A stretch of DNA of 64,000 bases from contig NC_088779.1 of NCBI RefSeq assembly GCF_954871325.1, positions 17,424,846 through 17,488,845 on the forward strand, in the 5' to 3' direction. The stretch is from Gordionus sp. m RMFG-2023 (taxonomy: Eukaryota; Nematomorpha; Gordioida; Chordodea; Parachordodidae). Both the position numbers and the translations under genes were made by a program. Under the pieces are notes generated by a model, which made no database searches, had not been told where the DNA came from, and saw nothing but the letters and a program-made list of their open reading frames with translations. Positions 54,985-64,000 of this stretch are shown here, in pieces. How positions within the stretch are numbered: the first letter of the stretch is position 1; each line of letters opens with the position of its first letter.

Positions 54985-55115
54985 ATATATATAGACTAAG
55001 GTAACCCGGCAGAAGGCCCACCCAAAATAAGGACTGGGGGCAAGCCCCCAGTAATTTGTTAAATCCCTCCTCTCTTAGGAAAATCCTGGCTACGCCTATG
55101 CCTATATCATCATTT
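54985..55115. repeat. Less AT-rich repeat fragment with strong hairpin
   Basis: ACTGGGGGC and GCCCCCAGT separated by AA form a perfect 9-bp stem at 55,033-55,052. The right side, ATCCTGGCTACGCCTATGCC, resembles the outer part of the element at 43,880-44,290. It is probably an end of a dispersed non-autonomous repeat. Confidence 0.5.
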
Positions 55116-55379
55116 GTTACTCGTTTGTCCTTTGTTGATCTTGAGTATATTTCATTAGTTTTCATCCACAAAAAATAATCTTGTATATATAGTATAAGCT
55201 ATTGAAATGAAAGTTTATTTTAAAATTAAAAATTCTTTATAAAAAATAATTTTATTATTTATTTATTTGATTTTTAAAAAATTTTTTTTTTTACATTCAT
55301 TATGAAATTTTAGAATTTTTTAGGCAATATTATATTTATAATTATCCTTGACTGTTATGACTATGATCTTGGACTTGTA

Positions 55380-57440
55380 TACTTTAATTTCGTACTGGTT
55401 CAACATCATTTCTTCCCCTTCTAAAATTTGGTATTGAATTATTTATATTTGTTTTCAAATCTATTGTACCATTATTAAGAGGTATAATATTCGTTGACCT
55501 TGTTTTAATCTTATCTAAATGTCTTTTTATAATTTTGTTTCCAATATCTATTTCGTATGACAAATTCCCATCTTTACGTGTTACCGTACCTTTGTCCCAA
55601 GTTTTTCTTGAAAGTTTTATACCAAACTTTGTCACCCATCACGATATTTCTATTTGACGATATATTTCGATTTAATTAATTCACTTTATTTTCTTGTGGA
55701 TTAATTAAATCCCATCTGATTCTTATAGTTCTCGAAAACATTACTTTGCTTGGTATCATATTGGTTTTTTCTTTTGGAGTGTTTCGATAATTAAATAAGA
55801 ACTTTTCTTAAGCTATATCTAAGTCTATTTTATTGTTTTTCCATATTCCTTTCATACACATTTTCATTGATCTTATCATTCGTTCAAACTGACCATTGGA
55901 CTGGGTGGTGAGGTGCGGTGAGTATGTGTTTAATTCCATGTTCTTCACAAAATTTCTTGAATAAACTAATAAAGTTAGTTCCATTATCACTCATATTTTT
56001 TCTGGTATACAAATTAAGCTAATAATTTTTATTAATTATTTAACAGTTGATTCTCTAGTTATGTTCTTTATTCTTTTAATTATCGGGAACTTGCTATATG
56101 CATGAACAAATACTATCCAATTATTTTTTACAAATTGCGCAAAATCTATATGTCCAACAAAAATTTTTATTGCAGTTCCCGATGGATTTTGTATATTATG
56201 TGGATTATCTGCCCATTTGTTTGCATGAATCACAATAATTTTTTACTTCTTGAACTATTTCAGTGTTAATACCAGGCCACCCAAATAAACTCTAGCTAAA
56301 GATTTCGTTTTCCCAGCACCTAGTTGACCTTTATGTAACTCTTGCAACATATATTTTCTCATATTTCATGGTATTATTATGCTATTTTCTTTAAAGAGAC
56401 ATTCTTTAATTAAGCTCAATTCCATCTCCATATTTTTATATGTTTTGTTCTTTATCTGTTCATCATTCTTTATGTTGTCAATAATTTCCATATTTTGTAC
56501 CATCTCTTCTGTGTTCGTTTGTGGTAATCTTGACAAACAATCTGGTACTATATTTCGTTTCCCAGGTCTATGGATTATCGTAAAATCGTGAGCTCCCATT
56601 GCCAAACTCCATTTTTGAAGTCGCATTGATATGGAAGTATTATCCTTCAGTCCCTTCGTAAATATATAAACGAGTGGCTTGTTGTCTGTTATTATTGTAA
56701 ATCTCGCTCCAATTAGATATTCTTGAAACATCTTTACCGCGTATATTACACAAAACTTCTCTTCCAATATTTGTATAGTTTAACTCTGATTTTAATAATG
56801 CTCGACGCGAAAGCAACAGGTTTCTCTTTACCATCACCCTCAATATGAAATAATATGGCGCCTAGACCTTTCTTTGAAGCATCATTTTTAATGCCTACTG
56901 GTAAATTCGGGTTATAAAAATTTAACGTAGGCGGAGTATTATCAGCTTTTTAAGGTCATCAAAGCTGTCTTGATGTTTACTTTCCCATAACCATTTGTCT
57001 TTATTAACTATTTTATATAAGGGACTATGTCCGCAAAATTACATAGAAATTTTCAATAACTCGCCATGCCCAAATATGTTGCAAATTCCTCTTTTGTTTT
57101 TGGTTCCGGCATGTTTGAAATAACTTTAATCTTATCTCCATTTGGATGTATACCTCGATGTCATGCCCCAAGAATGGTAGTTTTTTCTTTAAAAATATAC
57201 TTTTGGTAAAATTTGGTGTAAGTCCATATTTTTATATCTTGTCAAAAACTTTTTTTATGTTGTTCAAATGAACTTCATCGTCGTCACCAGTTATCAGTAG
57301 ATTGTCGATAAAAACATCTTTCATGTCCTTGAAAATGTTGTCCTTGGTTTGTTAAAATATTGCTGAGGAAGTCTTCAATCCAAACGGAAGTCTTGTAAAC
57401 TTATAATAATCCTTGTGTGTTTGTTTCTACGAAGCTTGCC
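55380..57440 (-). mobile_element. Worn Ty3/gypsy relic
   Basis: From the right, parts are the later reverse transcriptase (SSAIF, a VFIDNLLITGDDDE-type active-site region), RNase H (FTIITDNKPLVYIF, HRPGKRNIVPDCLSRLP), integrase segments (HIDFAQF, THLTTQSNGQFERM) and a C-terminal tail ending near 55,384. The 5' half and the LTRs were not found. It has at least ten breaks, is clearly older than the element at 18,694-22,891 and belongs to a different lineage. Confidence 0.85.
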
Positions 57441-57539
57441 AGGAAGCGAATTCAATAACATTAGAGCCATTCGGATGCTGACCTATATGTTCCCATAACT
57501 CTTTAAAAAAAAATTAATACTTCAACACCCAAGTAATAT

Positions 57540-58333
57540 TGAAAATACTATGATTGTCAAATTTTACGCCTCCAAAAGAAGGACGAGACTTATATCGAAA
57601 AGGTAACGCGAGTAGCCAGACTCACAAAGACTGTAAATTCCCAGGACACCTAAGAATCATCACTTCAAAGGGATTAAGAAAAGGGTAAATATGGAATAAC
57701 TATAGATGACATTTACAACATAGGTCTTGTGGAAGGTGACATGGAATCAAGCGACAGTTAGCTTATTGCTAATTGAGAATATATACTTAGGTGAGTCATC
57801 AGTCATCACAGGAGGTGAAGATAAAACCCATAGAAATAAAATAAAGTTAAATGATAGAGGAAACAAACAGGATAGCAAAGTGAACGAGACATTAATAAGA
57901 CATGATGCCAACATCAAATACCCACATCCTAAATATGACAACGTCAATAATCAACAATAGATCCCTCGTCCACAATATGACAGTCATAGAAGTTTAACTA
58001 ATTTAGGGATTATTTTGAACTGAAATTAAATTTAAGAGAATTTAAACTGAAATTGAATTTAAAAGTCGTAGTGCGTATTTACAATTCAAATATAATATAA
58101 CTTAAATACGTTAACAAGACCTTTCATATATAACATTATATTTTAGATATTATACTAGTAGACTTTATTCAAATATAACTTCTAGAGTTACAGCCCACAA
58201 CCAAAGATGCTTCAACCAAAATCACACAGGACATTATAACACAGATAGATTCCAAAGTCTAAACTGCAATGATAAACCTAGGTGTTACAACCGCGACATT
58301 CAATATAGCCTTGATAGAGGGAATAATTGTTAA
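57540..58333 (+). other. Unidentified coding-like Asn/His/Tyr-rich remnant, left part
   Basis: Plus-strand segments such as HKDCKFPGHLRIITSKG and KYPHPKYDNVNNQQ look like broken coding sequence rich in Asn, Tyr and His. The composition recalls the Asn-rich tail of the gag at 21,700-22,060. It is interrupted by the LTR element at 58,334 and seems to resume at 60,764. I cannot assign it to a family. Confidence 0.3.
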
Positions 58334-58723
58334 TGTTAATATATAAATTTTGCATATTTTAATAACCTTTGAAATTCATATTTTCTTAATTACTTTTAAA
58401 TTTATTTAATGATCTTTTTTTCTTTTTGTGAAATATATTTTGTGCGACCTTTAAAAAAAGATATCGTATTTGTATATGTAAAACGTTAAAATAACTTTTC
58501 TTAAAGTAACCATAAAACAAATTTAAATTGTAACTTTTAAAGTAACCTTAAAACAAATTGTAAATTGTATATATGTAAATAGTATTAAAATAATAATATA
58601 TATAGTTGTAAAATTTTTAATATCTTCAGTAGTAATAGTAATAAAAATAAAAATAAAGATAAATTAAATAAAATAAAATAATTTTTTTTACTTTTTCTTT
58701 ACCTGCCTTCCATGAAAATAACA
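58334..58723 (+). repeat. Left LTR of the short element
   Basis: 390 bp starting TGTTAATATA and ending AAAATAACA, matching 60,382-60,758 throughout. Confidence 0.85.
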
Positions 58724-60381
58724 TGGTGGCAGATAATTATTAAGCTACAAATTGAAATATGTATAAAAAAAAATTTTAGACATGATTTTGATACTGGAAC
58801 ATGGTGAAACTAGACGAAAGAGGATTATGGAATGATGTAAATATAATTCTAAAAACACGTAAGAGATGATTAAAATATAAAATTAAAAATAAATATAATA
58901 AAAATTTTAATAATAAAATATTTAAAATATGAAAAAACCTATATGGGATAATAAGAATAAAACAAAATCCATAGATGAATTAGAAAATTATTTAACACCA
59001 TGAGAGTAAAGATGTTTTGTGTTTAACATTTAATTTACCAGATGACTTATATTTGCTTATGAACACAATGTTACCGATATATGGAGCTTCAAGTTATGAA
59101 GAAGCAATATCTGTATTAAAATATTTTGTGATTATAAAGAGGTAAAAGAGATAAATGGAAAAACTAGATCATATAATATATGTTATCCTAATAAAAATTT
59201 TAAAGATAATAAAACTTGAATAAAATTGAATTATGTAAATTAATACCAAATGTTAAAAAAGAAATAAATTCTTATAAATTAAAAGAAATAAATCATATGA
59301 TAATAATTGAAGAAATAATAGTTATTAAAAACAATAATGAAATAAAAATTGAAGAAAATAATAAAATAAAAATTTTATAATTAATAAAAAATTTAAAAAA
59401 ATTTTGGAAATAAAGAAAATTAAAACAAATATCAAGTTGATTAAATATCTTGATGTGGAAAAAGAGATTATGAGTACGATATGGAGATCGTATGTTGAAA
59501 ATGGAAGGAGAAAGAGAAATTTTATTATAAAGAACAAGTTGAAGAGTAATTATGATATAAAAAAAATTGTTTAAATTGAAAAATAAAGGAGTAAAATTTA
59601 AAAATAAAAATAATTAAATAATAAATAAAAAATTATTATATAAAAAGAGACAATTCCAAATATTCTATTATTCTATATTCCAAATTATGATACTTATTCT
59701 TATGAATGATTCTGATAAATTATTTATTCCATTATCATTTTAACTATTCCAAAATTATTGTATTTGAGATATATTGATCATAATATATATTTATAAACAT
59801 TGATAAAAATGATAATAAATAACGAGATGAACAAGCTAATGTGAGGATGATGTACAAGCGAATGATTAGATAATAAGGATAACAATCTAGGAACAAACCA
59901 ATGGAAAAGATATGACTCAGGCTAAACCACAACAAAATATCAAATGAAAATTCTACTACAAAAAAAATGAAAAAATTTTTTAGAGGGGGAAGAAGTGAAC
60001 AAGTTCAAGTTCAAAATTCGAAAATTCAAAGTCAAGTTCAAAGCGAGAATATGACCTACGACATAGAAAATTATTGTTATAAATAAATAAAAATTTTGTA
60101 AAAAAATATATATATAAAATTTTGAAAGAGAAATGGGATGATCAATACAAACAGCAAATCAACAAGCAATGTTCAACCAACGACGTTTCAACAATGATGT
60201 TCAACCAACGATGTTTCAAAAAAGATGTTCGATAATCGATTCAACAAACGATAATCAGATGGTCAAACAAAAAATCTAAATATATACGAACAAATGACTA
60301 ATGGAGCATTTGAGAAACGAATGTCTGGAAGTGAAGATAAGAAACTGAGGAAAGAAGACATTTTTAAAAAAAAGAGGGAAA

Positions 60382-60758
60382 TGTTAATATATAAATTTTG
60401 CATATTTTAATAACCTTTGAAATTTATATTTTCTTGATTACTTTTAAATTTATTTAATGATCTTTTTTGTGAAATATATTTTGTGCGACCTTTAAAAAAG
60501 ATATCGTATTTGTATATGTAAAACGTTAAAATTACTTTTCTTAAAGTAACCTTAAAACAAATTGTAAATTGTAACTTTTCTTAAAGTAACCTTATAACAA
60601 ATTTTAAATTGTATATATGTAAATAGTATTAAATTATATATAGTTGTAAAATTTTTAATATCTTCAGTAGTATTAGTAATAAATATAAAGATAAATTAAA
60701 TAAAAGATTTCAAATAAATTTTTTACTTTTTCTTTATCTGCCTTCTATGAAAACAACA
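60382..60758 (+). repeat. Right LTR of the short element
   Basis: 377 bp, shorter than the left LTR by a few small gaps. It is preceded by AAAAAAAAGAGGGAA, a polypurine-tract candidate. Confidence 0.85.
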
Positions 60759-61314
60759 GTTACATTAATTTTCCAAGATTTTATTCAAGAGACAACAATT
60801 ATAATTATAAGATTCAATATTCGATTATTACAGACAATTTTGGGAACCAAGAAATAATCAAGGGTATATATAACGGCGATGTAACTAATACTACAAAAAT
60901 AACTATAGATTCAATTAGAGTCAGCATCATAACACAGAATGCTATATGATAATAACAATAACAACCGCACTGATAAAAACATTATAACGCATAATGATAT
61001 AAATTAAGCTCGATATTCAAACATTATAAACACTGTGAATACGTAAGCAATTGCGGATGACGATAATGCAAATCTAGGGAATATAACTTGGTAGAAATAG
61101 GCGTGAACAACACGGACCAGGATACATACGAAGTGTATGGCGCATACAAAGACACATTATAATTGACGATATTACGACGACCATGCAAATCGATACAGAT
61201 GCAAGATTCACCATCCTATCATAACACGTAACGATTAAACTTAAAATAAGTCGATAAAAACTAGATAAAACTATCAAGTTACAGGGGTAGTACAATTAAG
61301 ATAATAGGCTTAGC
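60759..61314 (+). other. Unidentified Asn/Tyr-rich remnant, right part
   Basis: After the LTR element, plus-strand segments such as FYSRDNNYNYKIQYS continue the composition of 57,540-58,333. It could be gag-derived or the 5' part of the adjacent Imp-like retrocopy. Neither is shown. Confidence 0.3.
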
Positions 61315-62105
61315 CAAAGTTAAGGTAAATTATGAGGGAATTTTCCATAAAGATATCAGTTTTTATTAGGTTGGATCTATAATTGATAAAGGGAGAAACT
61401 ATTAGGACCATTACTCAATGAAGTCATGCAAGGATAGTTGTTTTTAAGAAATATAAATCAGAGGTACGGTAAAATTATGATCAAACTTAGAGATATGTCA
61501 CTAAATAATGACTGGCAGATATGATTGTTGGAATATTGGATTCCTGTAATGGAGTATGCAAAAAGATTTTTGAAATAATGAATGAAGAAACTAAAATAAA
61601 TAGGAAAAGAGAGATACCCCTTAAAATTCTGGCACACAATAACATAATTGAAAAAATTTTTGGAAAAAAAGTAATAATGTTAAACAATATGGTAGAGTCT
61701 GATTTCAGAATTACAGGATCAAGTGGCCATCAAGATGTAGACAATTGTAATATGGAAAGAATCTTAACTTAAAGCTCAAATAATTATCGCAGCCAAATTT
61801 AACTTCATGTTTTCAGCTCAACATATCTATGGAGACCCAAGAGCAAATTCATATATAAATATAGCCAACTACTTCCCAAGACTCGTTTATGGCGGTGATA
61901 ATGGAAGAGACTAATAGCGTGATTTTGTTAATTCCCTATACCTATGTTGATGCAATAATCGGAACCAAGGGATCTAATATAAAAATCAATCCGGAGCCCA
62001 GATTGTAATTTCTCCTCCTACAAAGGCTGTTGAAGCTTCAGTAATTTGTTACAAAAAGTAATAAGCGTTAACGTAGGACATACAAGGCAGTCAAATGCTA
62101 GACCA
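61315..62105 (+). pseudogene. Processed pseudogene of an IGF2BP/Imp-type KH-domain RNA-binding protein
   Basis: Imp/IGF2BP proteins bind mRNAs through four KH domains. KH1 is seen as VGSII and, in the next frame, GETIRTITQ with SHARIVVFK (61,370-61,450). The KH1-KH2 linker and KH2 follow: CNGVCKKIFEIMNEET, then REIPLKILAHNN and NCNMERILT (61,521-61,772). In the family the KH2 GxxG loop follows LAHNN with IGRxIGK, but here it reads IEKIFGKK, so the loop is lost. A linker resembling Imp comes next, then a third KH: VILLIPYTYVDAIIGTKGSN followed by SGAQIVIS (61,920-62,020). Intron-free continuity across several KH domains suggests a retrocopy. Several stops and shifts and the lost loop make it dead. 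No poly(A) tail or target duplication was established. Confidence 0.72.
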
Positions 62106-62274
62106 ACGCAGGTAAACTCTAAGCCTATTATATTAAAATAATTACCTAGACATTTGAAAGATTGCAAAATATGATGGATTGCTCTTCATTTTTTTATTAT
62201 TTTGCTTTAGATTAATATTTTTATTTCTCATTTTTCTGCAGCGTAGTAGTGAAACTGTTTATTTATTTTAAAAT

Positions 62275-62505
62275 TAGCTAATACTTTTTTTGTTATTTCC
62301 TTTATACTGCGTAACTTAAATTAACTTTCATTTTTTGTTATTCTTTATAATACGCAGCCTAAAATTAACATTTCTTTTTTGTTCTTTTCATATTGCGTAA
62401 CCTAAAATTATAACATATTTGTCATTTCTTTTTAATGGGCAACCTAAAAGTAACTTATATTTTTTTTGTTATTTCTTTTATATTAGCGTAATTTAAATTG
62501 ATATG
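62275..62505 (+). repeat. Degenerate tandem repeat, about 44-bp unit
   Basis: Five loose copies of a T-rich unit ending in GCGTAACCTAAAATTAAC-like sequence, with the GCGTAA or equivalent at about 62,311, 62,351, 62,395, 62,439 and 62,487. Units are diverged. It follows the Imp-like pseudogene. Confidence 0.7.
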
Positions 62506-62613
62506 AGTTATCGATTTTTTTTGTTGTGATATTAACATATAAATACACATTTTGATGATTAGAAGATACTTTACTTTATATTTTACAAAATTAAAAGAAA
62601 GATGTATATTTAT

Positions 62614-62976
62614 TAGAAATCTGCAAAAGTAGACCCGGCCCGTACCCGGCCCAAACAGGCTTCGGGCCGGGCTAGGTCCTATTTTTTAAAAAATTCGGGC
62701 CGGTTCGGGTCGGGCCTTGGGAATTTTTTTAAATAATATCAATTTTATATTGAATTTTTAATGTAAAATAAAAATATTTGGTTTTATTTATAGAACTCGA
62801 CGCCATATAACATATGTCGTAATTATAAAAATATATTTCTATATTTAAATAAGTTCGGGTCGGACCGGGCCAGTAAATTTTCTTTAAAAAATTTAGGGTT
62901 CGGTCGGGCCGGCAAAACTTTTTAAAAAAAATTTGGCGGGCCGGGCTTAAAAAATTAGGCCCGATGCAGATCACTA
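62614..62976. mobile_element. GC-rich hAT-type MITE (hAT-4)
   Basis: 363 bp with perfect 8-bp target duplication ATATTTAT at 62,606-62,613 and 62,977-62,984. Ends are TAGAAATCTGCA at the left and the complement of TAGTGATCTGCA at the right. The interior is packed with GGGCC, CCCGGCCC and TCGGGCCGG motifs, very unlike the AT-rich surroundings. It has no coding capacity. The 8-bp duplication suggests mobilisation by a hAT transposase. Confidence 0.88.
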
Positions 62977-62984
62977 ATATTTAT

Positions 62985-64000
62985 CCCACACACTGATACC
63001 TTTAAAAATATTAGCGGTATTAAATTAAATTTTTACTAAATTAAAGCCTAATAGGTTTACAACTGACTTCATATGAAATTAGTGATAAAATATTTTGTTT
63101 TATATAAAGAAATCAGATGTATAAATATTTAATATATCATATCTATTGAATTCAGATTTATTCTAAATAAACAAAATTTAATATATTATTTAACTTCTGT
63201 ATGATCCTTCACAATAAATTCATATAAAAGTTATGATAATTATACACTCTAAAAAAACTCTAACCGTTATTGTGAATATACTATAAAAAAACCTCTACAA
63301 GTAGTACAACGCCATTTTATAACTTACATAATTAACCAACACAACTCTAAAGCTAAAATTAATAAATTTTCAACTCCAAATTTTATTGATTTATATTTAA
63401 AAAAACAAAAAGTCATAAAAGTCATCATAAAATCTAGTCCCTTTTATACTTTTTTGAGACAAAGAGATCAATAGATTTACAATATCTAAACTAAATATCG
63501 AATCTAACTCCAGATTCCTTATCCTCACAAATAAAGTTTCTATATTATTTTAGATTATCAGGGGAGGACTTTTTAAAAAATTTTGTTAAAAATATAATAA
63601 ATAATAATAAATAACATATATATAAATAAGCCATTAAAGGGGTCCCTGTCGAAGCGCGAATTGGGGTATGGGGCGAAGTCTCCATAAGAAAGCGACTAGA
63701 AAACATTTTATAGCGAAAGTCCGCTCCTGTTTATATGGATCAATTCGATTTTAATATTATTTCCATATAAATGCAATAAAAATTAATAATTTTTTAAAAT
63801 CAATTAATTTTTTTATAAATTCATTTAAATGCTTTATTTAAAAAAAATGTTCTCTTTTCCATTAAACAGAAACTGGCAACCCTTACCAAAGAGCAAATTA
63901 TATTTTTTAAGGAGTAATAATAATTATACAAGATTATGACTAAGACATGTATCATTATAATTCAAATCTAACCTATTCCACTTCAATATTCAAGCATTGA
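62985..64000. other. No gene seen
   Basis: AT-rich sequence. A patch at 63,640-63,720 (GGGGTCCCTGTCGAAGCGCG) is less AT-rich and may be a repeat fragment, but no counterpart lies in the window. Confidence 0.4.

Larger units (their letters stand above)
58334..60758 (+). mobile_element. Short LTR element without visible pol
   Basis: LTRs at 58,334-58,723 and 60,382-60,758, a TGGTGGCAG primer-site-like start at 58,724, a purine-rich tract before the right LTR, and flanking 5-mers GTTAA and GTTAC. The 1.66-kb interior has only gag-like pieces (for example LPDDLYLLMNTMLPIYG) and ends with LFKLKNKGVKFK, also found in the element ending at 30,553. It looks like a non-autonomous family. The interior is broken in many places; LTR differences are moderate, so it is of middle age. 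Confidence 0.75.

Noticed and set aside
57727-57960. 78-codon plus-strand frame upstream of the short LTR element.
   Set aside because: It is part of a broken coding-like remnant with no match to a known family, so it is not called as a gene.

Overview
The window is AT-rich eukaryotic DNA dominated by transposable elements, laid over one host gene. Minus-strand exons with GT/AG boundaries, an animal receptor guanylyl cyclase, an IGF2BP/Imp-type retrocopy, and RTE, hAT and gypsy elements all point to an invertebrate animal. A crustacean such as a copepod is my guess, but the sequence alone does not prove it.

The backbone is a receptor-type guanylyl cyclase gene on the minus strand. It starts at 50,282 and runs leftwards through fifteen recognisable exons to 9,097: signal peptide and ligand-binding ectodomain (50,282-42,945), one transmembrane exon (42,901-42,817) and a pseudokinase-like kinase homology domain (39,707-37,500, then 9,491-9,097). 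Reading phase is continuous across all fifteen exons (2,798 coding bases). The catalytic cyclase domain was not found and should lie beyond the left edge. One kinase-domain intron, 9,492-37,499, is 28.0 kb long.

That intron holds a nest of elements. An outer LTR pair (9,685-9,915 and 30,322-30,553, near-matching target duplications) may bracket most of it. Inside lies a 14-kb foldback-like element (10,346-24,514) with palindromic tips, AT-rich inverted arms and a 118-bp satellite that reverses orientation at about 18,005. A young gypsy element (18,694-22,891) sits in the reversed satellite. A decayed LINE with a C-terminal restriction-like endonuclease (24,787-27,577) follows. Further right are head-to-head gypsy relics (31,920-36,310).

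Left of the exons (1-9,096) are a fossil transposase of a family I cannot name, a nearly full-length RTE LINE (3,746-6,892), a hAT deletion derivative (6,912-8,410) and two inverted copies of an unnamed repeat. Another hAT (40,353-42,752) sits in the intron after the transmembrane exon. Upstream of the gene (50,283-64,000) are a hAT with a truncated RTE inside it, a worn gypsy relic, a short LTR element without visible pol, an Imp-like processed pseudogene and a GC-rich hAT-type MITE. Four hAT-type elements have 8-bp target duplications, three perfect and one 7 of 8.
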